Positions 33,267 to 43,709 of a DNA stretch of 64,000 nucleotides are shown piece by piece. The first letter of the stretch is position 1. Each line of letters begins with the position of its first letter. The notes beneath the pieces were generated by a model. The model ran no database searches and had not been told where the DNA came from. It was given only the letters and a program-made list of their open reading frames with translations. Source of the DNA: Bacteroidales bacterium (GTDB taxonomy: Bacteria > Bacteroidota > Bacteroidia > Bacteroidales > UBA932). A program made the translations under genes and the position numbers. The DNA is taken from positions 28,292 to 92,291 of the forward strand of contig JAEEVG010000004.1 in assembly GCA_016290835.1 (NCBI GenBank). Direction: 5' to 3'.

Positions 33267-33947
33267 CTACCGCTTCGGGTGGAGCAGGTAGCGGAAACCC
33301 GGGTGGTTCCGGGTGTTCTGCCCGGGCGGAAGCAGATAGTCCCGCGGGAGACCCGAGCGCCGCAGGCACCACATCAGCGAGAGCTGATCGCGGCGGCTCA
33401 GGTGCAGCAGCCGGTCCCACCACAGTTCGTCCAGGGCGACGACCTGCGGGTCGTTGTGCCGGCGGAAAATGAGGTTGTTCTCGTTGAGTCCGGCGTGGCG
33501 CGGCAGCCCGTGCGTCCACAGGAAGAGCCACACCCGCAGCAGGCCGAAGACGGACAAATACTTCATATCGAAGCATTTGCGTGCCTCCTCGTAGCTACAG
33601 TCCCGGTCCGGATGCGTGACTCCGCTGTATTTCACTCCCGCGACGGCCTTGGTGCGTGCGGCCCGGTAGAGGGTGCCGTCCAGGATGGCTACGTTACCGT
33701 CGATCCAGACGCTGCAGTCATACTCCGGCAGCACCAGGTGGGGATGCATCTTGGGCCAGCGGGAGTCCAGGGCCGGATTGCCCAGGCTCTGTGGCAGTTC
33801 GCGGATCTCCCAGACGCCGATGCGCTCCGCCGTCTTCTCTCCCGGCCCCACGAAGCAGAAGAAATCGAAGCCCTCCTGCACCGTGGCAGGCTGCTGCAGC
33901 TCGTCGTATCCCCCGATGATACAAGTATAGATCGCTATCCTTTCCAT
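33267..33947 (-). CDS. DUF616 (TOD1/MUCI70-type) glycosyltransferase
   Basis: The 226-residue protein begins MERIAIYTCIIGGYDELQQP, the typical opening of this family, and has the conserved SRWPKMHPHLVLPEYDCSVW and IDGNVAIL segments, with D-x-N in the donor-binding position, then ENNLIFRRHND. Bacterial members are in polysaccharide or lipopolysaccharide gene sets. Its start overlaps the end of the flippase-ATP-grasp gene by 13 bases, which suggests that both act in one surface-glycan pathway. Confidence 0.82.
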   Translation of the reverse strand: MERIAIYTCIIGGYDELQQPATVQEGFDFFCFVGPGEKTAERIGVWEIRELPQSLGNPALDSRWPKMHPHLVLPEYDCSVWIDGNVAILDGTLYRAARTKAVAGVKYSGVTHPDRDCSYEEARKCFDMKYLSVFGLLRVWLFLWTHGLPRHAGLNENNLIFRRHNDPQVVALDELWWDRLLHLSRRDQLSLMWCLRRSGLPRDYLLPPGQNTRNHPGFRYLLHPKR

Positions 33948-36289
33948 TCCCTCATAGTGAAATACTTACCCAGCTCCACGTCCGCCTCCTCCGGCTCGAA
34001 AGGCACGAAGCCGCTCCAGTGGTAGAAGGTGTATTCCCCGAAAAACACGCGCCCGTCCGGGGTCTCGTAGAAGTCGATGCGCACCTGCGGGAAATCCTCC
34101 GCCAAGGCCTCCGCCAGCTGCAGCATCTGTTCGAAATGCGCGGGTTTCGCGGGCGGGACGGCGGCGTTGGGATGCCCGTTGCGGATGTCCAGGTGCCGCC
34201 ACTGCACATCGAAGAAATCGAATTTCGTCTCTTCGGAAGGATTGTCCCGGTCCGTGGCGACGAAGAGGAATTCCGGCTTGCCGCCGAAACAGAAAATCTT
34301 GTAGTCCGCGAGGGCGGCGCCGAGATACTTCTCCGCGATGATGCGCGGCTGCAGGCCCTTATAGGCCCATTCGCGGTCGCGCCGCCAGTAATCGTCCGCC
34401 AGCGCGGCGGACAGTTTCGCGCAGGCGGCCTCCCGGTCGAAGGCGGCCTTGTCGGTGCAGATCAGCGTGCTCCCGCTGTCGTGCGTGCACTTCAGCACGA
34501 ACTGCTCCGGAAGGTTCTCCCAGGGAATCTGTCCCGGCTCGTCCCAAACCCCGAGGGTCGGCACGATGTGCTCCGCTCCGATGCGCGCGGCCACGTAGTC
34601 CTTCACCGCCGCCTTGTCCGCGAGGGTGTGGTAGAGCGGATTGCGGTCGCGCAGTTTCTGCCACTGGATCTTCTCCGTGAAATGCACCGCACCGCCCACG
34701 GAGAGCGGCCGGCCGAAGACCACGCGGTACTTCGCCTTCAGGAAGAGCCTGTCCGGCAGCCACCTGCCCACTTTGCGCAGGACGAAGCCCCGCTCCCCGG
34801 CGGACAGCAGGAAGTACCAGGTATAATGGGCCATCAGGGCCCAGCCCGCCAGGGTGCCGATGAGCAGGCGCCAGCCGGCGCCGAGGGACGTGCCCCGCAG
34901 CAGGATGGGGACGACCAGCGCGAAACAGCTCGTCATCAGCAGCAGGGCGAGCAGCCGCAGGAAGGGCTTCACGGGGAAGCCCGCCAGCCGCTTCGCGAAC
35001 ACGATGCGCTGCACCAGCACCGCGAGATAAACCGCGATGAAGATGACATAGGCCCAGGCCGGGCCGGCGCCGAGCCGAAAACAGAGCCAGACCAGCGGCA
35101 GGCCCAGGTAGGAGGTCAGGCCGGTGACCAGGTAATAGCGCTTGACGCGCCCGGTGGCCTGCAACAGGGTGACCAGCGGATTGCCCACCAGGTCCACCAG
35201 CAGCCCCACGAGGGTCAGACGCAGGAAGGTGGCGGCGTGGGGCGGCACTTTGTCGGGCCCCAGCCACAGGTCCAGCAGCAGTTCGGCCTCCCCCAGCACG
35301 GGGATGAAGAAGGCCAGGATCACGAGCCAGGTGTATTTGGCCCCCTTGTGCACGAGGCCGAAGCAGTAGTCCCGGTTCCCCGCGGCCCAGCTCTTGGTGA
35401 CCTGGGGATTGACCGCCGTCAGGAAATTGGAGACGAACTGCTTGACGATCCCCTCCACCTGCAGGGCCACCCCCCGCGCGGCATTCACCGCCACGCCGAA
35501 GAAGAGGTTGGACACCTGGTTGACGCCCTGGGTATTGAACACATAGGCGCTCGAGCCGAAGAAACTCCAGCCCGCGAAGGCGGTCATCTCCCGCACCAGC
35601 ACCCCGTCCCAGAGCAGGCGCCCGCGGGCTTCCGCGAAACGCCGCCGGCAATACAGGCCGTAGGCCAAACGCACCAGCACGGCGACCCCCAGCATCAGGA
35701 CGGCATAGCTGACCAGCTTGTCGAAAGGAGAAATGTACAGCAGCAGCGCCACGCCCAGCTTGAGCAAGGCCTCACCCAGACTGATCACGGCGAAGGCCGA
35801 CATCCGCTCGTGGGCGATGATCGTGGCGTTGTAGGGCACGGAGAGCAGACTGACCACCAGCACGCCCAGCGAACACTGGAGCACCCGGCGGGCCGCCTCC
35901 AGGCGTCCGTCCGGGATGTCCAGGCGGTGGTTCAGCCACCACACGCCGGCCGTCTCCACCAGCAGGACCAGCAGCAGGGCGAGCCCCAACTGGATGATGA
36001 TGCCGGTCGAAAAGATGCGGCGCAGGCGGGCGGGATCGCCCTCGGCCATGTGCGCGGCCAGGTAGCGGCTGATGGCCGCGGAGAGCGAGGTGGTCAGGAA
36101 GGTGAACACGGTCACCACCCCGCCCACGACGTTGTAGGTGCCGTAATCTTCGATGCCCAGGGCCCGCATCACCACGCGCGAGGTGAACAGGCCGATGAAC
36201 ATCAGCAGGAACATACGGAAATACAGCAGGAGGGTATTGCGGGCAATCCTCCTGCTGTTTTCCGAAAGCTGTCCTGCAGCCTGCGGCAT
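33935..36289 (-). CDS. Fusion of a polysaccharide flippase with a TupA-like ATP-grasp domain
   Basis: The 784-residue protein has two parts without any break in frame. Residues about 1-500 are a polytopic Wzx/MOP-type flippase (NTLLLYFRMFLLMFIGLFTS, ALGIEDYGTYNVVGGVV, AVNPQVTKSWAAGNRDYC) with about 12-14 membrane segments. Residues about 505-784 are a TupA-like ATP-grasp enzyme: FTEKIQWQKLRDRNPLYHTL, ADKAAVKDYVAARIG, FVLKCTHDSGSTLI, IIAEKYLG and VRIDFYETPDGRVFFGEYTF. TupA-like proteins are found as separate proteins in capsule and teichuronopeptide loci. The fusion would place an ATP-grasp ligase on the cytosolic face of the flippase. Confidence 0.88.
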   Translation of the reverse strand: MPQAAGQLSENSRRIARNTLLLYFRMFLLMFIGLFTSRVVMRALGIEDYGTYNVVGGVVTVFTFLTTSLSAAISRYLAAHMAEGDPARLRRIFSTGIIIQLGLALLLVLLVETAGVWWLNHRLDIPDGRLEAARRVLQCSLGVLVVSLLSVPYNATIIAHERMSAFAVISLGEALLKLGVALLLYISPFDKLVSYAVLMLGVAVLVRLAYGLYCRRRFAEARGRLLWDGVLVREMTAFAGWSFFGSSAYVFNTQGVNQVSNLFFGVAVNAARGVALQVEGIVKQFVSNFLTAVNPQVTKSWAAGNRDYCFGLVHKGAKYTWLVILAFFIPVLGEAELLLDLWLGPDKVPPHAATFLRLTLVGLLVDLVGNPLVTLLQATGRVKRYYLVTGLTSYLGLPLVWLCFRLGAGPAWAYVIFIAVYLAVLVQRIVFAKRLAGFPVKPFLRLLALLLMTSCFALVVPILLRGTSLGAGWRLLIGTLAGWALMAHYTWYFLLSAGERGFVLRKVGRWLPDRLFLKAKYRVVFGRPLSVGGAVHFTEKIQWQKLRDRNPLYHTLADKAAVKDYVAARIGAEHIVPTLGVWDEPGQIPWENLPEQFVLKCTHDSGSTLICTDKAAFDREAACAKLSAALADDYWRRDREWAYKGLQPRIIAEKYLGAALADYKIFCFGGKPEFLFVATDRDNPSEETKFDFFDVQWRHLDIRNGHPNAAVPPAKPAHFEQMLQLAEALAEDFPQVRIDFYETPDGRVFFGEYTFYHWSGFVPFEPEEADVELGKYFTMREWKG

Positions 36290-36292
36290 GAA

Positions 36293-36964
36293 TTATTCGG
36301 TAACGGCTTCTTCGCCGCGCTCGGCCTTGAGGTCGTTGTAGAACGCGGCCTTGGCGCCCTCGACGTACGGAGCCAGCCAGAGGGTACCGATTCCCGCGGT
36401 CAGCATGGCCAGGAAGAACCAGCCGATGAAGCTCAGGTAGAGGTAGAAGAGGTCGAACTTGTGGCCCTTCATCATCTCGCGGCTGCGGGTGCTGGCATCC
36501 CAGGCGCTGATCTCCGGATGCTCCTCGAGGATATACGGGGTCATCGCATAGGCAAAGGTCATGATGATACCCGGAATGACAAACAGCATCGTCCAAAGCA
36601 CAATCTTGAGATAATACAGGAACATACCCGCGACTTTGTGCAGATAGTTGGACTTCGCAATGGCGAACATGTTGTGCGTGGCTTCGTAGTCCCGGCGCTC
36701 ATAAACGAGCCTCATGGAATTCGAGTAACCGAGCATGAGCGGGTAGAGCACGAAGATGTACAGCACCATCGAGCCGCCAAAGAGCCCGAAGAGCAAGCCG
36801 AAATTCGGCGGGACGGTGTTGCCGACGATGAAGGACGGCCCCTGAATGGCGCCGACGACGACGAACGAAATGAGCATGACGACCAGGCTCGCCAGGACGA
36901 CGGGCTTCCAGTTCCCGCGCAGGCGGTCCAGCGAGGCGTTTTTGTATTCGGTATTGGTTCTCAT
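36293..36964 (-). CDS. DUF975 family membrane protein
   Basis: The 223-residue protein has five or six membrane segments (VVLASLVVMLISFVVVGAI, LYYLKIVLWTMLFVIPGIIM, SFIGWFFLAMLTAGIGTLWL) and the family features RLRGNWKPVVLASL at the N terminus and SREMMKGHKFDLFYL between helices. The function of DUF975 is unknown. It precedes the flippase fusion gene by three bases. A TATCTTTG box lies at 36994-36987. Confidence 0.85.
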   Translation of the reverse strand: MRTNTEYKNASLDRLRGNWKPVVLASLVVMLISFVVVGAIQGPSFIVGNTVPPNFGLLFGLFGGSMVLYIFVLYPLMLGYSNSMRLVYERRDYEATHNMFAIAKSNYLHKVAGMFLYYLKIVLWTMLFVIPGIIMTFAYAMTPYILEEHPEISAWDASTRSREMMKGHKFDLFYLYLSFIGWFFLAMLTAGIGTLWLAPYVEGAKAAFYNDLKAERGEEAVTE

Positions 36965-37004
36965 AAGGGAAAGGTTTTAATACTGACAAAGATAGCAAAA
37001 TATT

Positions 37005-37760
37005 TCATTTGTGGAACAGCCCGAACACGGCCGAGCCTGAACCGGACATCGAGGCATAGGCGGCACCCTCGGCATAGAAACGCTCCTTGAGCCGTTCCAC
37101 CTCGGGGTGGATGGGGAAGACGGAAGCCTCGAAATCGTTGAAGAGCACGTCCGGCCACATCTCCACGGGATAGCGGAGCGCCTCGCGCAGCGGAGGCAGG
37201 GAGAGCCGCTCGCGCGGGACCACGCGGGAATAGGCCTCGCTCGTGCTGATGCGCACCCCTTCGGGCACCTCTACCCGGATCTCGTAGTCCGACAGGTCGA
37301 GGTCGTAGTCGGTCAGGACATCGCCCCGGCCCTCGCCGAGCATCGGGCGGTTATAGATGAAGAATGAGCAGTCGGAACCCAGGCAGGCGGCGTAATCCGC
37401 CAATTGCCAGTCCTCCAGGCCCAGGTGGAACATCTCCGTGAGGGTCATCAGGGTAAAGGCGGCGTCCGCGGAGCCCCCGCCCAGCCCCGCACCCACGGCG
37501 GAGCGCTTCTCCAGGCGGATCTGCACCGGCGGGAGGTCGAACTCGGCCTTGAGGAGGGAGTAGGCGCGCAGGGTGAGATCGTCGTCCCAGGTCACATTGT
37601 CCGACGCGACGAAGCGGAGCTCGTCCGAAGGCGTGATCTCCAGGACATCGGTCATGCCGAAATACGGGACGAAGAGGGTCTCGATGTCGTGGTAGCCGTC
37701 CGGGCGGCGGCGGAGCACGCTCAGCCCGAGATTGATCTTGACATTAGGGTAGACTAGCAT
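37005..37760 (-). CDS. ispE: 4-diphosphocytidyl-2-C-methyl-D-erythritol kinase
   Basis: IspE phosphorylates the 2-hydroxyl of the CDP-methylerythritol intermediate in the non-mevalonate pathway. ATG 37760 (MLVYPNVKINLGLSVLRRRP) gives 251 residues; ATG 37781 would add seven and overlap the previous gene further. The GHMP kinase loop is VGAGLGGGSADAAFTL, and the C-terminal ASMSGSGSAVFGLF motif closes the active site. Its start lies inside the end of the sufD gene (17-base overlap), so it is the last member of the suf operon. Confidence 0.94.
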   Translation of the reverse strand: MLVYPNVKINLGLSVLRRRPDGYHDIETLFVPYFGMTDVLEITPSDELRFVASDNVTWDDDLTLRAYSLLKAEFDLPPVQIRLEKRSAVGAGLGGGSADAAFTLMTLTEMFHLGLEDWQLADYAACLGSDCSFFIYNRPMLGEGRGDVLTDYDLDLSDYEIRVEVPEGVRISTSEAYSRVVPRERLSLPPLREALRYPVEMWPDVLFNDFEASVFPIHPEVERLKERFYAEGAAYASMSGSGSAVFGLFHK

Positions 37761-38340
37761 AGATTTCTTCGGCTGCTGCATCGCTCAGGCGGCGGATCAC
37801 CGGGGCGAGGAAGGCCTGCATCTGGAGCCGGCGCGCCTCGGCCTCGGGAATGCCGCGGGAACGCATATAGAATAGTTCTTCGGGGTTGAGATAGCCGGTC
37901 GTGGCGCCGTGGGAGCACTGCACATCGTCGGCATAGATTTCCAATTGGGGACGGGACTCCGTCCGGGCGGTCTCGGAGAGCAGCAGGGTATGGTTCTCCT
38001 GGTAAGCCTGGGTCTTCTGGGCGTCGGGGGCGACATAGATCAGCCCGTCGAACAGGGCGCGCGCCGTCCCGCCCACGATACCCTTGAAGAGCTGGCGGGA
38101 GTTGCAGCCGCCCGCGCTGTGGCGGACCAGCACGCGCAGCTCCACCCGCTCGGACCCGGGGCAGAGATACAGCCCCGCAAGGTCCAGGCCGGCGCCGGGG
38201 CCGCAGAGATCCACTTCCAGGGAATACTGCACATCCGTGCCGGGCGGCACGACCAGGGTCATCGCGAGTTCCTCCCCGGCTTCCAGCCGGAGATACTGCG
38301 GTGCGCTGTCGCGGCCGAGGATGTAGACCCTGCTATCCAT
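37744..38340 (-). CDS. sufD: Short SufD-like scaffold protein
   Basis: The 198-residue protein corresponds to the beta-helix core and C-terminal region of SufD: VPPGTDVQYSLEVDLCGPG, LFDGLIYVAPDAQKTQAYQE, then the conserved QLEIYADDVQCSHGATTG and LFYMRSRGIPEAEARRLQMQ. SufD normally has about 420-450 residues; the N-terminal helical domain and part of the helix are absent here, with no upstream frame to supply them because sufC ends inside its start. It should still pair with SufB and bind SufC. It overlaps sufC by eight bases and ispE by 17. Confidence 0.87.
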   Translation of the reverse strand: MDSRVYILGRDSAPQYLRLEAGEELAMTLVVPPGTDVQYSLEVDLCGPGAGLDLAGLYLCPGSERVELRVLVRHSAGGCNSRQLFKGIVGGTARALFDGLIYVAPDAQKTQAYQENHTLLLSETARTESRPQLEIYADDVQCSHGATTGYLNPEELFYMRSRGIPEAEARRLQMQAFLAPVIRRLSDAAAEEIYASLP

Positions 38341-39085
38341 GGATGCTCTCGTAGCCTTCGCGTTCGATCTGGTCCACCAGTTCGCGGCCCGCCGTGCGGA
38401 CGATGCGGCCGTCCTTGAGCACGTGGACCACGTCCGGGACGATGTAGTCCAACAGGCGCTGGTAATGCGTGATCACGATGGAGGAAGTCTCCGGGGTGCG
38501 GAGGCGCTCCACGCCCTCCGCGACGATGCGCAGCGCATCCACGTCGAGTCCGGAATCCGTCTCGTCGAGGATGCTGAGCACGGGTTCGAGCATCGCCATC
38601 TGGAAGACCTCGTTGCGTTTCTTCTCGCCGCCGGAGAAGCCCACGTTGACATCCCGCCGGGCGAACTCGCCCTTCATCTGCACGAGGGCCATCTTCTCCT
38701 TGAGGAGCCGCAGGTACTCGCCAGGGGTCAGTTCCGGCAGGCCCTGCGCCTTGCGGCGGGCCGCCACGGCCGACTTCATGAAATTGGTGATGCTTACGCC
38801 CGGGATCTCCACCGGGTACTGGAAGCTCAGGAAGATCCCCGCCCAGGAGCGCTCCTCCGGGCTGAGGGCGAGCAGGTCGCGTCCGTCATAGAGGATGCTC
38901 CCTTCGGTGACCTCGAAGGTCGGGCGGCCCGCCAGGACGGCGCCCAGCGTGCTCTTGCCGGCTCCGTTGGGACCCATCACCGCGTGCACCTCGCCGCGGC
39001 GGATTGTCAGATCCACCCCCTTGAGGATTTCCTTGCCGTCCACGGAGGCGTGGAGATTCTTGATTTCCAGTAAGACCTTATTCAT
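38333..39085 (-). CDS. sufC: Fe-S cluster assembly ATPase SufC
   Basis: SufC is the soluble ABC ATPase of the SufBCD cluster-assembly scaffold. The 250-residue protein has Walker A GPNGAGKST, the Suf-type VGFSGGEKKRNEVFQMAMLE signature, Walker B LSILDETDSGLD and the H-loop IVITHYQRLL. All are intact. It overlaps pnuC upstream and sufD downstream by eight bases each. Confidence 0.97.
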   Translation of the reverse strand: MNKVLLEIKNLHASVDGKEILKGVDLTIRRGEVHAVMGPNGAGKSTLGAVLAGRPTFEVTEGSILYDGRDLLALSPEERSWAGIFLSFQYPVEIPGVSITNFMKSAVAARRKAQGLPELTPGEYLRLLKEKMALVQMKGEFARRDVNVGFSGGEKKRNEVFQMAMLEPVLSILDETDSGLDVDALRIVAEGVERLRTPETSSIVITHYQRLLDYIVPDVVHVLKDGRIVRTAGRELVDQIEREGYESIHG

Positions 39086-39679
39086 TCTTGTTGTAGAGTT
39101 TTTTCCAGGAGATGAGGGACCAGATGCCGTTGGCCAGGTACAGGGCGCTGACCACGGGCATCAGATAGAGGCCGGAGCTGATGTAGAGGACGATGTTGGC
39201 GGCGTTGACGATGAGCCAGACCACCCAGCACTCCCAGCACTTCTGGGCGCTGAGGTATTGGGCCAGCAGGGTGAACATCAGCAGGTACGAATCCAGCCAG
39301 GGCGAGGGGTCCGGCTGGAACACGCCCGGCCATTTGACGGGCAGCCAGTCCAAGCACATCGCCCAGACGGCCCCGAACACGCAGACGATCAGCACCAGGC
39401 CCGGCCAGCGCTCGCGGGAGATATGCCCCACCTTGAGCCGGGAAGCGTCGGCCGCGCTGCGCTCCTCCGCGCGGGGGTGCGTCCAGCGCCAGTGGCCGAA
39501 GAGGTTGATGGCGAATGACACCGGCTGGAGCAGCATTGCGCTGTAGAGGTGCGAGCGCCAGAAGAGCACGAAGAGGAAGATGTTATAAATGTAGCCAACC
39601 CAGAAGTTGTACTTCGAGTTGCGGCCTGCGAGGAATACGCAGGAGAGGCCCAGAACGGCCGATATGATCTCGATCCAAC

Positions 39680-39683
<4 letters not shown>
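39078..39683 (-). CDS. pnuC: PnuC-type nicotinamide riboside transporter
   Basis: The 201-residue membrane protein has about seven segments and PnuC motifs: [20 protein letters not shown] near the N terminus, [16 protein letters not shown], and [20 protein letters not shown] with [21 protein letters not shown] at the C terminus. Proteins of this family take up vitamin precursors by facilitated diffusion (nicotinamide riboside, or thiamine or riboflavin for subtypes). It lies between sufB and sufC with overlaps of four and eight bases, an unusual place. Subtype is not certain. Confidence 0.88.
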
Positions 39684-41128
<1,445 letters not shown>

Positions 41129-41137
41129 GATGAAATG

Positions 41138-41198
41138 CAAAGATAAGGATTCTCTGTTAATCCGGACAGCCTCAGGCAGGGATTTTGTTGTATCTTTG
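41138..41198. promoter_or_regulatory. Divergent promoters of the suf operon and the 41217 gene
   Basis: TATCTTTG on the minus strand (41145-41138) ends nine bases before the sufB start, and TATCTTTG on the plus strand (41191-41198) lies 18 bases before ATG 41217. The 88-bp intergenic space therefore carries both promoters. No iron- or cluster-sensor site is obvious. Confidence 0.6.
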
Positions 41199-41216
41199 TC
41201 CAAATTACGTTGCCAG

Positions 41217-42167
41217 ATGAAGAATTTCCGTCTTTGGTTCCTGTCGGCCGCGGCTCTGCTGCTGCCGCTTGCCGCGTCCGCCCAGTCCATCTGCTTCTGG
41301 ACAGACGCCGCGGACATCGTTCCCATCCGCATCTACGTCGATGAAGAATACCTCGGCGATGTCACCGCCGCCTTCGAGACCCAGCCCGCGCTGGACGCCG
41401 AAGGGGCCCTGAGCATCGACACCACCCCCACCCGCCACAGCCTCACGGCCGTGGATAAATACGGCCGCGTCTTCAAGGACTGGTCCGGGACCATCATCCC
41501 CAAGGAAGGCTTGATCTACTTCGAGCGCCTGCACGAACGCGGCTTCCGCAAAGTAAACCGCAAGGACTACGCCTTCGTCTTCCTGGACTGGGAGCCCCTC
41601 TTCCTGCTGCCCCGCTACTACCGCCGTTCCCGGGCCATCGAAGACCTCTACCCGCGTGAAGATCTCGGCCCGATGGTCGGGATGGCCGCGGTGGCCGTGG
41701 GCGCCACGGCCGCCCTGGGCGTGGCGGCCGCCCGCAACTGGAAACTCGAGGACAGCCGCTTCCCTTACTTCGCCCTCGGCCTGGGCACGGAGTATTTCTC
41801 CACCCTGCAGGAATGGCGCAACGTCGTCCAAATGAAGGCCCGCTTCGGCGGCAAGGGCGGCCTCTCGCTGCTCGCCGACGCCGGCACTGCCATCTTCCCG
41901 GGCTATGGCCCGGACAACAATATCTTCACCTTCAGCGCCGGGGCCGGCCTGGACTACGGCGGATTCAGTTTCGCGGTTCGCTACAAGCCCCCCGTGGGCT
42001 CCTCCTACGATACCTTCCTCGTCGGAAGGGTCGCCTACGACTGGTGGCTCACGCCAGGGTTTGCCTTGGATTTCCACGCTGGATTCGGCGTGGGCGGCTT
42101 CGGGGAGCGGGGCCTGATGGATTATTATGACTTCCCCTTCGGCTTCGGCCTGCTCTTCAAGCTGTAG
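41217..42167 (+). CDS. Secreted beta-barrel-like protein, unknown function
   Basis: ATG 41217 gives 316 residues with a signal peptide ([23 protein letters not shown]). Residues about 25-110 form a small beta domain ([20 protein letters not shown]). A hydrophobic alanine/glycine stretch ([17 protein letters not shown]) follows near residue 160, and the C-terminal half has strand-like blocks ending in [11 protein letters not shown], typical of an outer-membrane barrel end. No family is recognised. The next gene starts at the base after its stop. Confidence 0.78.
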   Translation: MKNFRLWFLSAAALLLPLAASAQSICFWTDAADIVPIRIYVDEEYLGDVTAAFETQPALDAEGALSIDTTPTRHSLTAVDKYGRVFKDWSGTIIPKEGLIYFERLHERGFRKVNRKDYAFVFLDWEPLFLLPRYYRRSRAIEDLYPREDLGPMVGMAAVAVGATAALGVAAARNWKLEDSRFPYFALGLGTEYFSTLQEWRNVVQMKARFGGKGGLSLLADAGTAIFPGYGPDNNIFTFSAGAGLDYGGFSFAVRYKPPVGSSYDTFLVGRVAYDWWLTPGFALDFHAGFGVGGFGERGLMDYYDFPFGFGLLFKL

Positions 42168-43667
42168 ATGCATCCCCTGATCCTGCTGCTCTGCCTGGCC
42201 GCCTACCTGGGCGCGGTCATCGCCCTGGGCTGGCGCATCGCGCGCCGTACCCGCGCCGGCAGCGCAGACTTCTTCCGGGGCGGACGCAAATCGCCCTGGT
42301 GGGCCGTCGCCGTGGCGATGGTCAGTACCTCGATCTCCGGCATCACCTTCGTGTCCGTGCCCGGGATGGTGGAGGCCTCGCAGTGGTCCTACCTGCAGAT
42401 GGCCCTGGGCTTCGTGGCGGGCTATGCCGTCATCGCCTACGTCCTGCTGCCGCTCTACTACCGCCTCAACCTCACCAGCCTCTACACCTGGCTGGAACAG
42501 CGTTTCGGGGCCTGGAGCCACCGCGCCGGGGCCGGCTTCTTCCTGCTCTCCAAACTGCTGATCTGCGGGGTGCGGATGTACCTGACGGCCATCGTGCTGC
42601 AGCTCGTGGTCTTCGACCCGCTGGGCATCCCCTTCTGGCTCAACGTGGCCGCCACGATGCTCTGCGTGTGGCTCTATACCTTCCGCGGCGGCGTGCGCAC
42701 CCTGGTCTGGACCGATATGCTGCAGACCCTCGCCCTGATCCTGACCGTGGTCATCTGCACCGTGGTCATCGGGCGGGCGATGGGGCTGGACTTCGGGGCG
42801 ATGTGCGGCAGCATCCGCGACAGCGGGATGAGCCGCATCTGGTTCTGGGATGACTGGCGGGACACCCGCTTCTTCTGGAAGCAGTTCCTCGCCGGCATGT
42901 TCACCACCGTCGCCATGACCGGAATGGACCAGGATATGATGCAGAAGAACCTCTCCTGCAAGACCCTGCGCGAGAGCCAGCGGAATATGATGAGCTACGG
43001 GGCGGCGTTCATCCCGGTGAACCTGCTCTTCCTCGCCCTGGGCGTGCTGCTCTACCGCTTCGCCGCGCAGACGGGCCTGAGCGTGGCCCGGCCGGACGAT
43101 CTCTTCCCCACCATCGCCTGCGGGACGGACGCGGCCGGGACGTCCTGGATGCCGCCCGTGGTGAGCCTGCTCTTCGTGCTGGGGCTCTGCGCCTCGGCTT
43201 TCAGCAGCTCGGGCTCGGCCCTCACTTCCCTGACGACCACCTTCACCCTGGACTTCCTGCACGCCGACGGGCGGGCGGACGAGGCCGCCCTGCTGCGCAC
43301 CCGCCGCCGGGTCCACGCCGGGGCCGCCGTGGTGATGGGCCTGGTAATCCTGGGCTTCGGGGCCATCCGGGACGGGAGCGTGATCAACGCCATCTACACC
43401 GTCGCGGGCTACACCTACGGCCCCCTGCTGGGCCTGTTCTTCTTCGGCATCCTGACGAAGCGGCGGGTGCGGGACCGCTGGGTGCCCTGGATCTGCGTGC
43501 TTTCCCCTGCACTCTGCTACCTCCTCTCCACGCACAGCGAAGCCTGGCTCGGCGGCTACAAGATTGGCTTCGAGCTACTGCTTCTGAATGCGGCGCTGAC
43601 CGCTCTCGGGCTGTGGCTCAGCGGCATCGGCCTGCGAGATTTCGGGCCGGAAAGCGGCGAACGGTAG
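42168..43667 (+). CDS. Sodium:solute symporter (SSS family)
   Basis: The 499-residue protein has about 13 membrane segments and SSS features: ADFFRGGRKSPWWAVAVAMV, MVSTSISGITFVSVPG in the first transport helix, FTTVAMTGMDQDMMQKNLSC and SSSGSALTSLTTTFTLDFL. Members couple sodium entry to uptake of sugars, amino acids, nucleosides or vitamins; the substrate cannot be read from motifs. It begins with no gap after the 41217 gene, implying co-transcription. Confidence 0.92.
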   Translation: MHPLILLLCLAAYLGAVIALGWRIARRTRAGSADFFRGGRKSPWWAVAVAMVSTSISGITFVSVPGMVEASQWSYLQMALGFVAGYAVIAYVLLPLYYRLNLTSLYTWLEQRFGAWSHRAGAGFFLLSKLLICGVRMYLTAIVLQLVVFDPLGIPFWLNVAATMLCVWLYTFRGGVRTLVWTDMLQTLALILTVVICTVVIGRAMGLDFGAMCGSIRDSGMSRIWFWDDWRDTRFFWKQFLAGMFTTVAMTGMDQDMMQKNLSCKTLRESQRNMMSYGAAFIPVNLLFLALGVLLYRFAAQTGLSVARPDDLFPTIACGTDAAGTSWMPPVVSLLFVLGLCASAFSSSGSALTSLTTTFTLDFLHADGRADEAALLRTRRRVHAGAAVVMGLVILGFGAIRDGSVINAIYTVAGYTYGPLLGLFFFGILTKRRVRDRWVPWICVLSPALCYLLSTHSEAWLGGYKIGFELLLLNAALTALGLWLSGIGLRDFGPESGER

Positions 43668-43709
43668 CGCAAAAATCTTATATTTGCAAAAACCAACCTC
43701 TTTTCGAGA

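Noticed and set aside
34019-37090. Plus-strand open frame of 1023 codons opposite the flippase fusion, DUF975 gene and ispE
   Set aside because: It crosses three well-supported minus-strand genes and has a His/Gln/Arg-rich composition typical of antisense shadows.
41205-43535. Minus-strand open frame of 776 codons opposite the barrel protein and the sodium symporter
   Set aside because: The plus strand encodes a clear SSS-family transporter; the antisense product is low-complexity and has no homology pattern.
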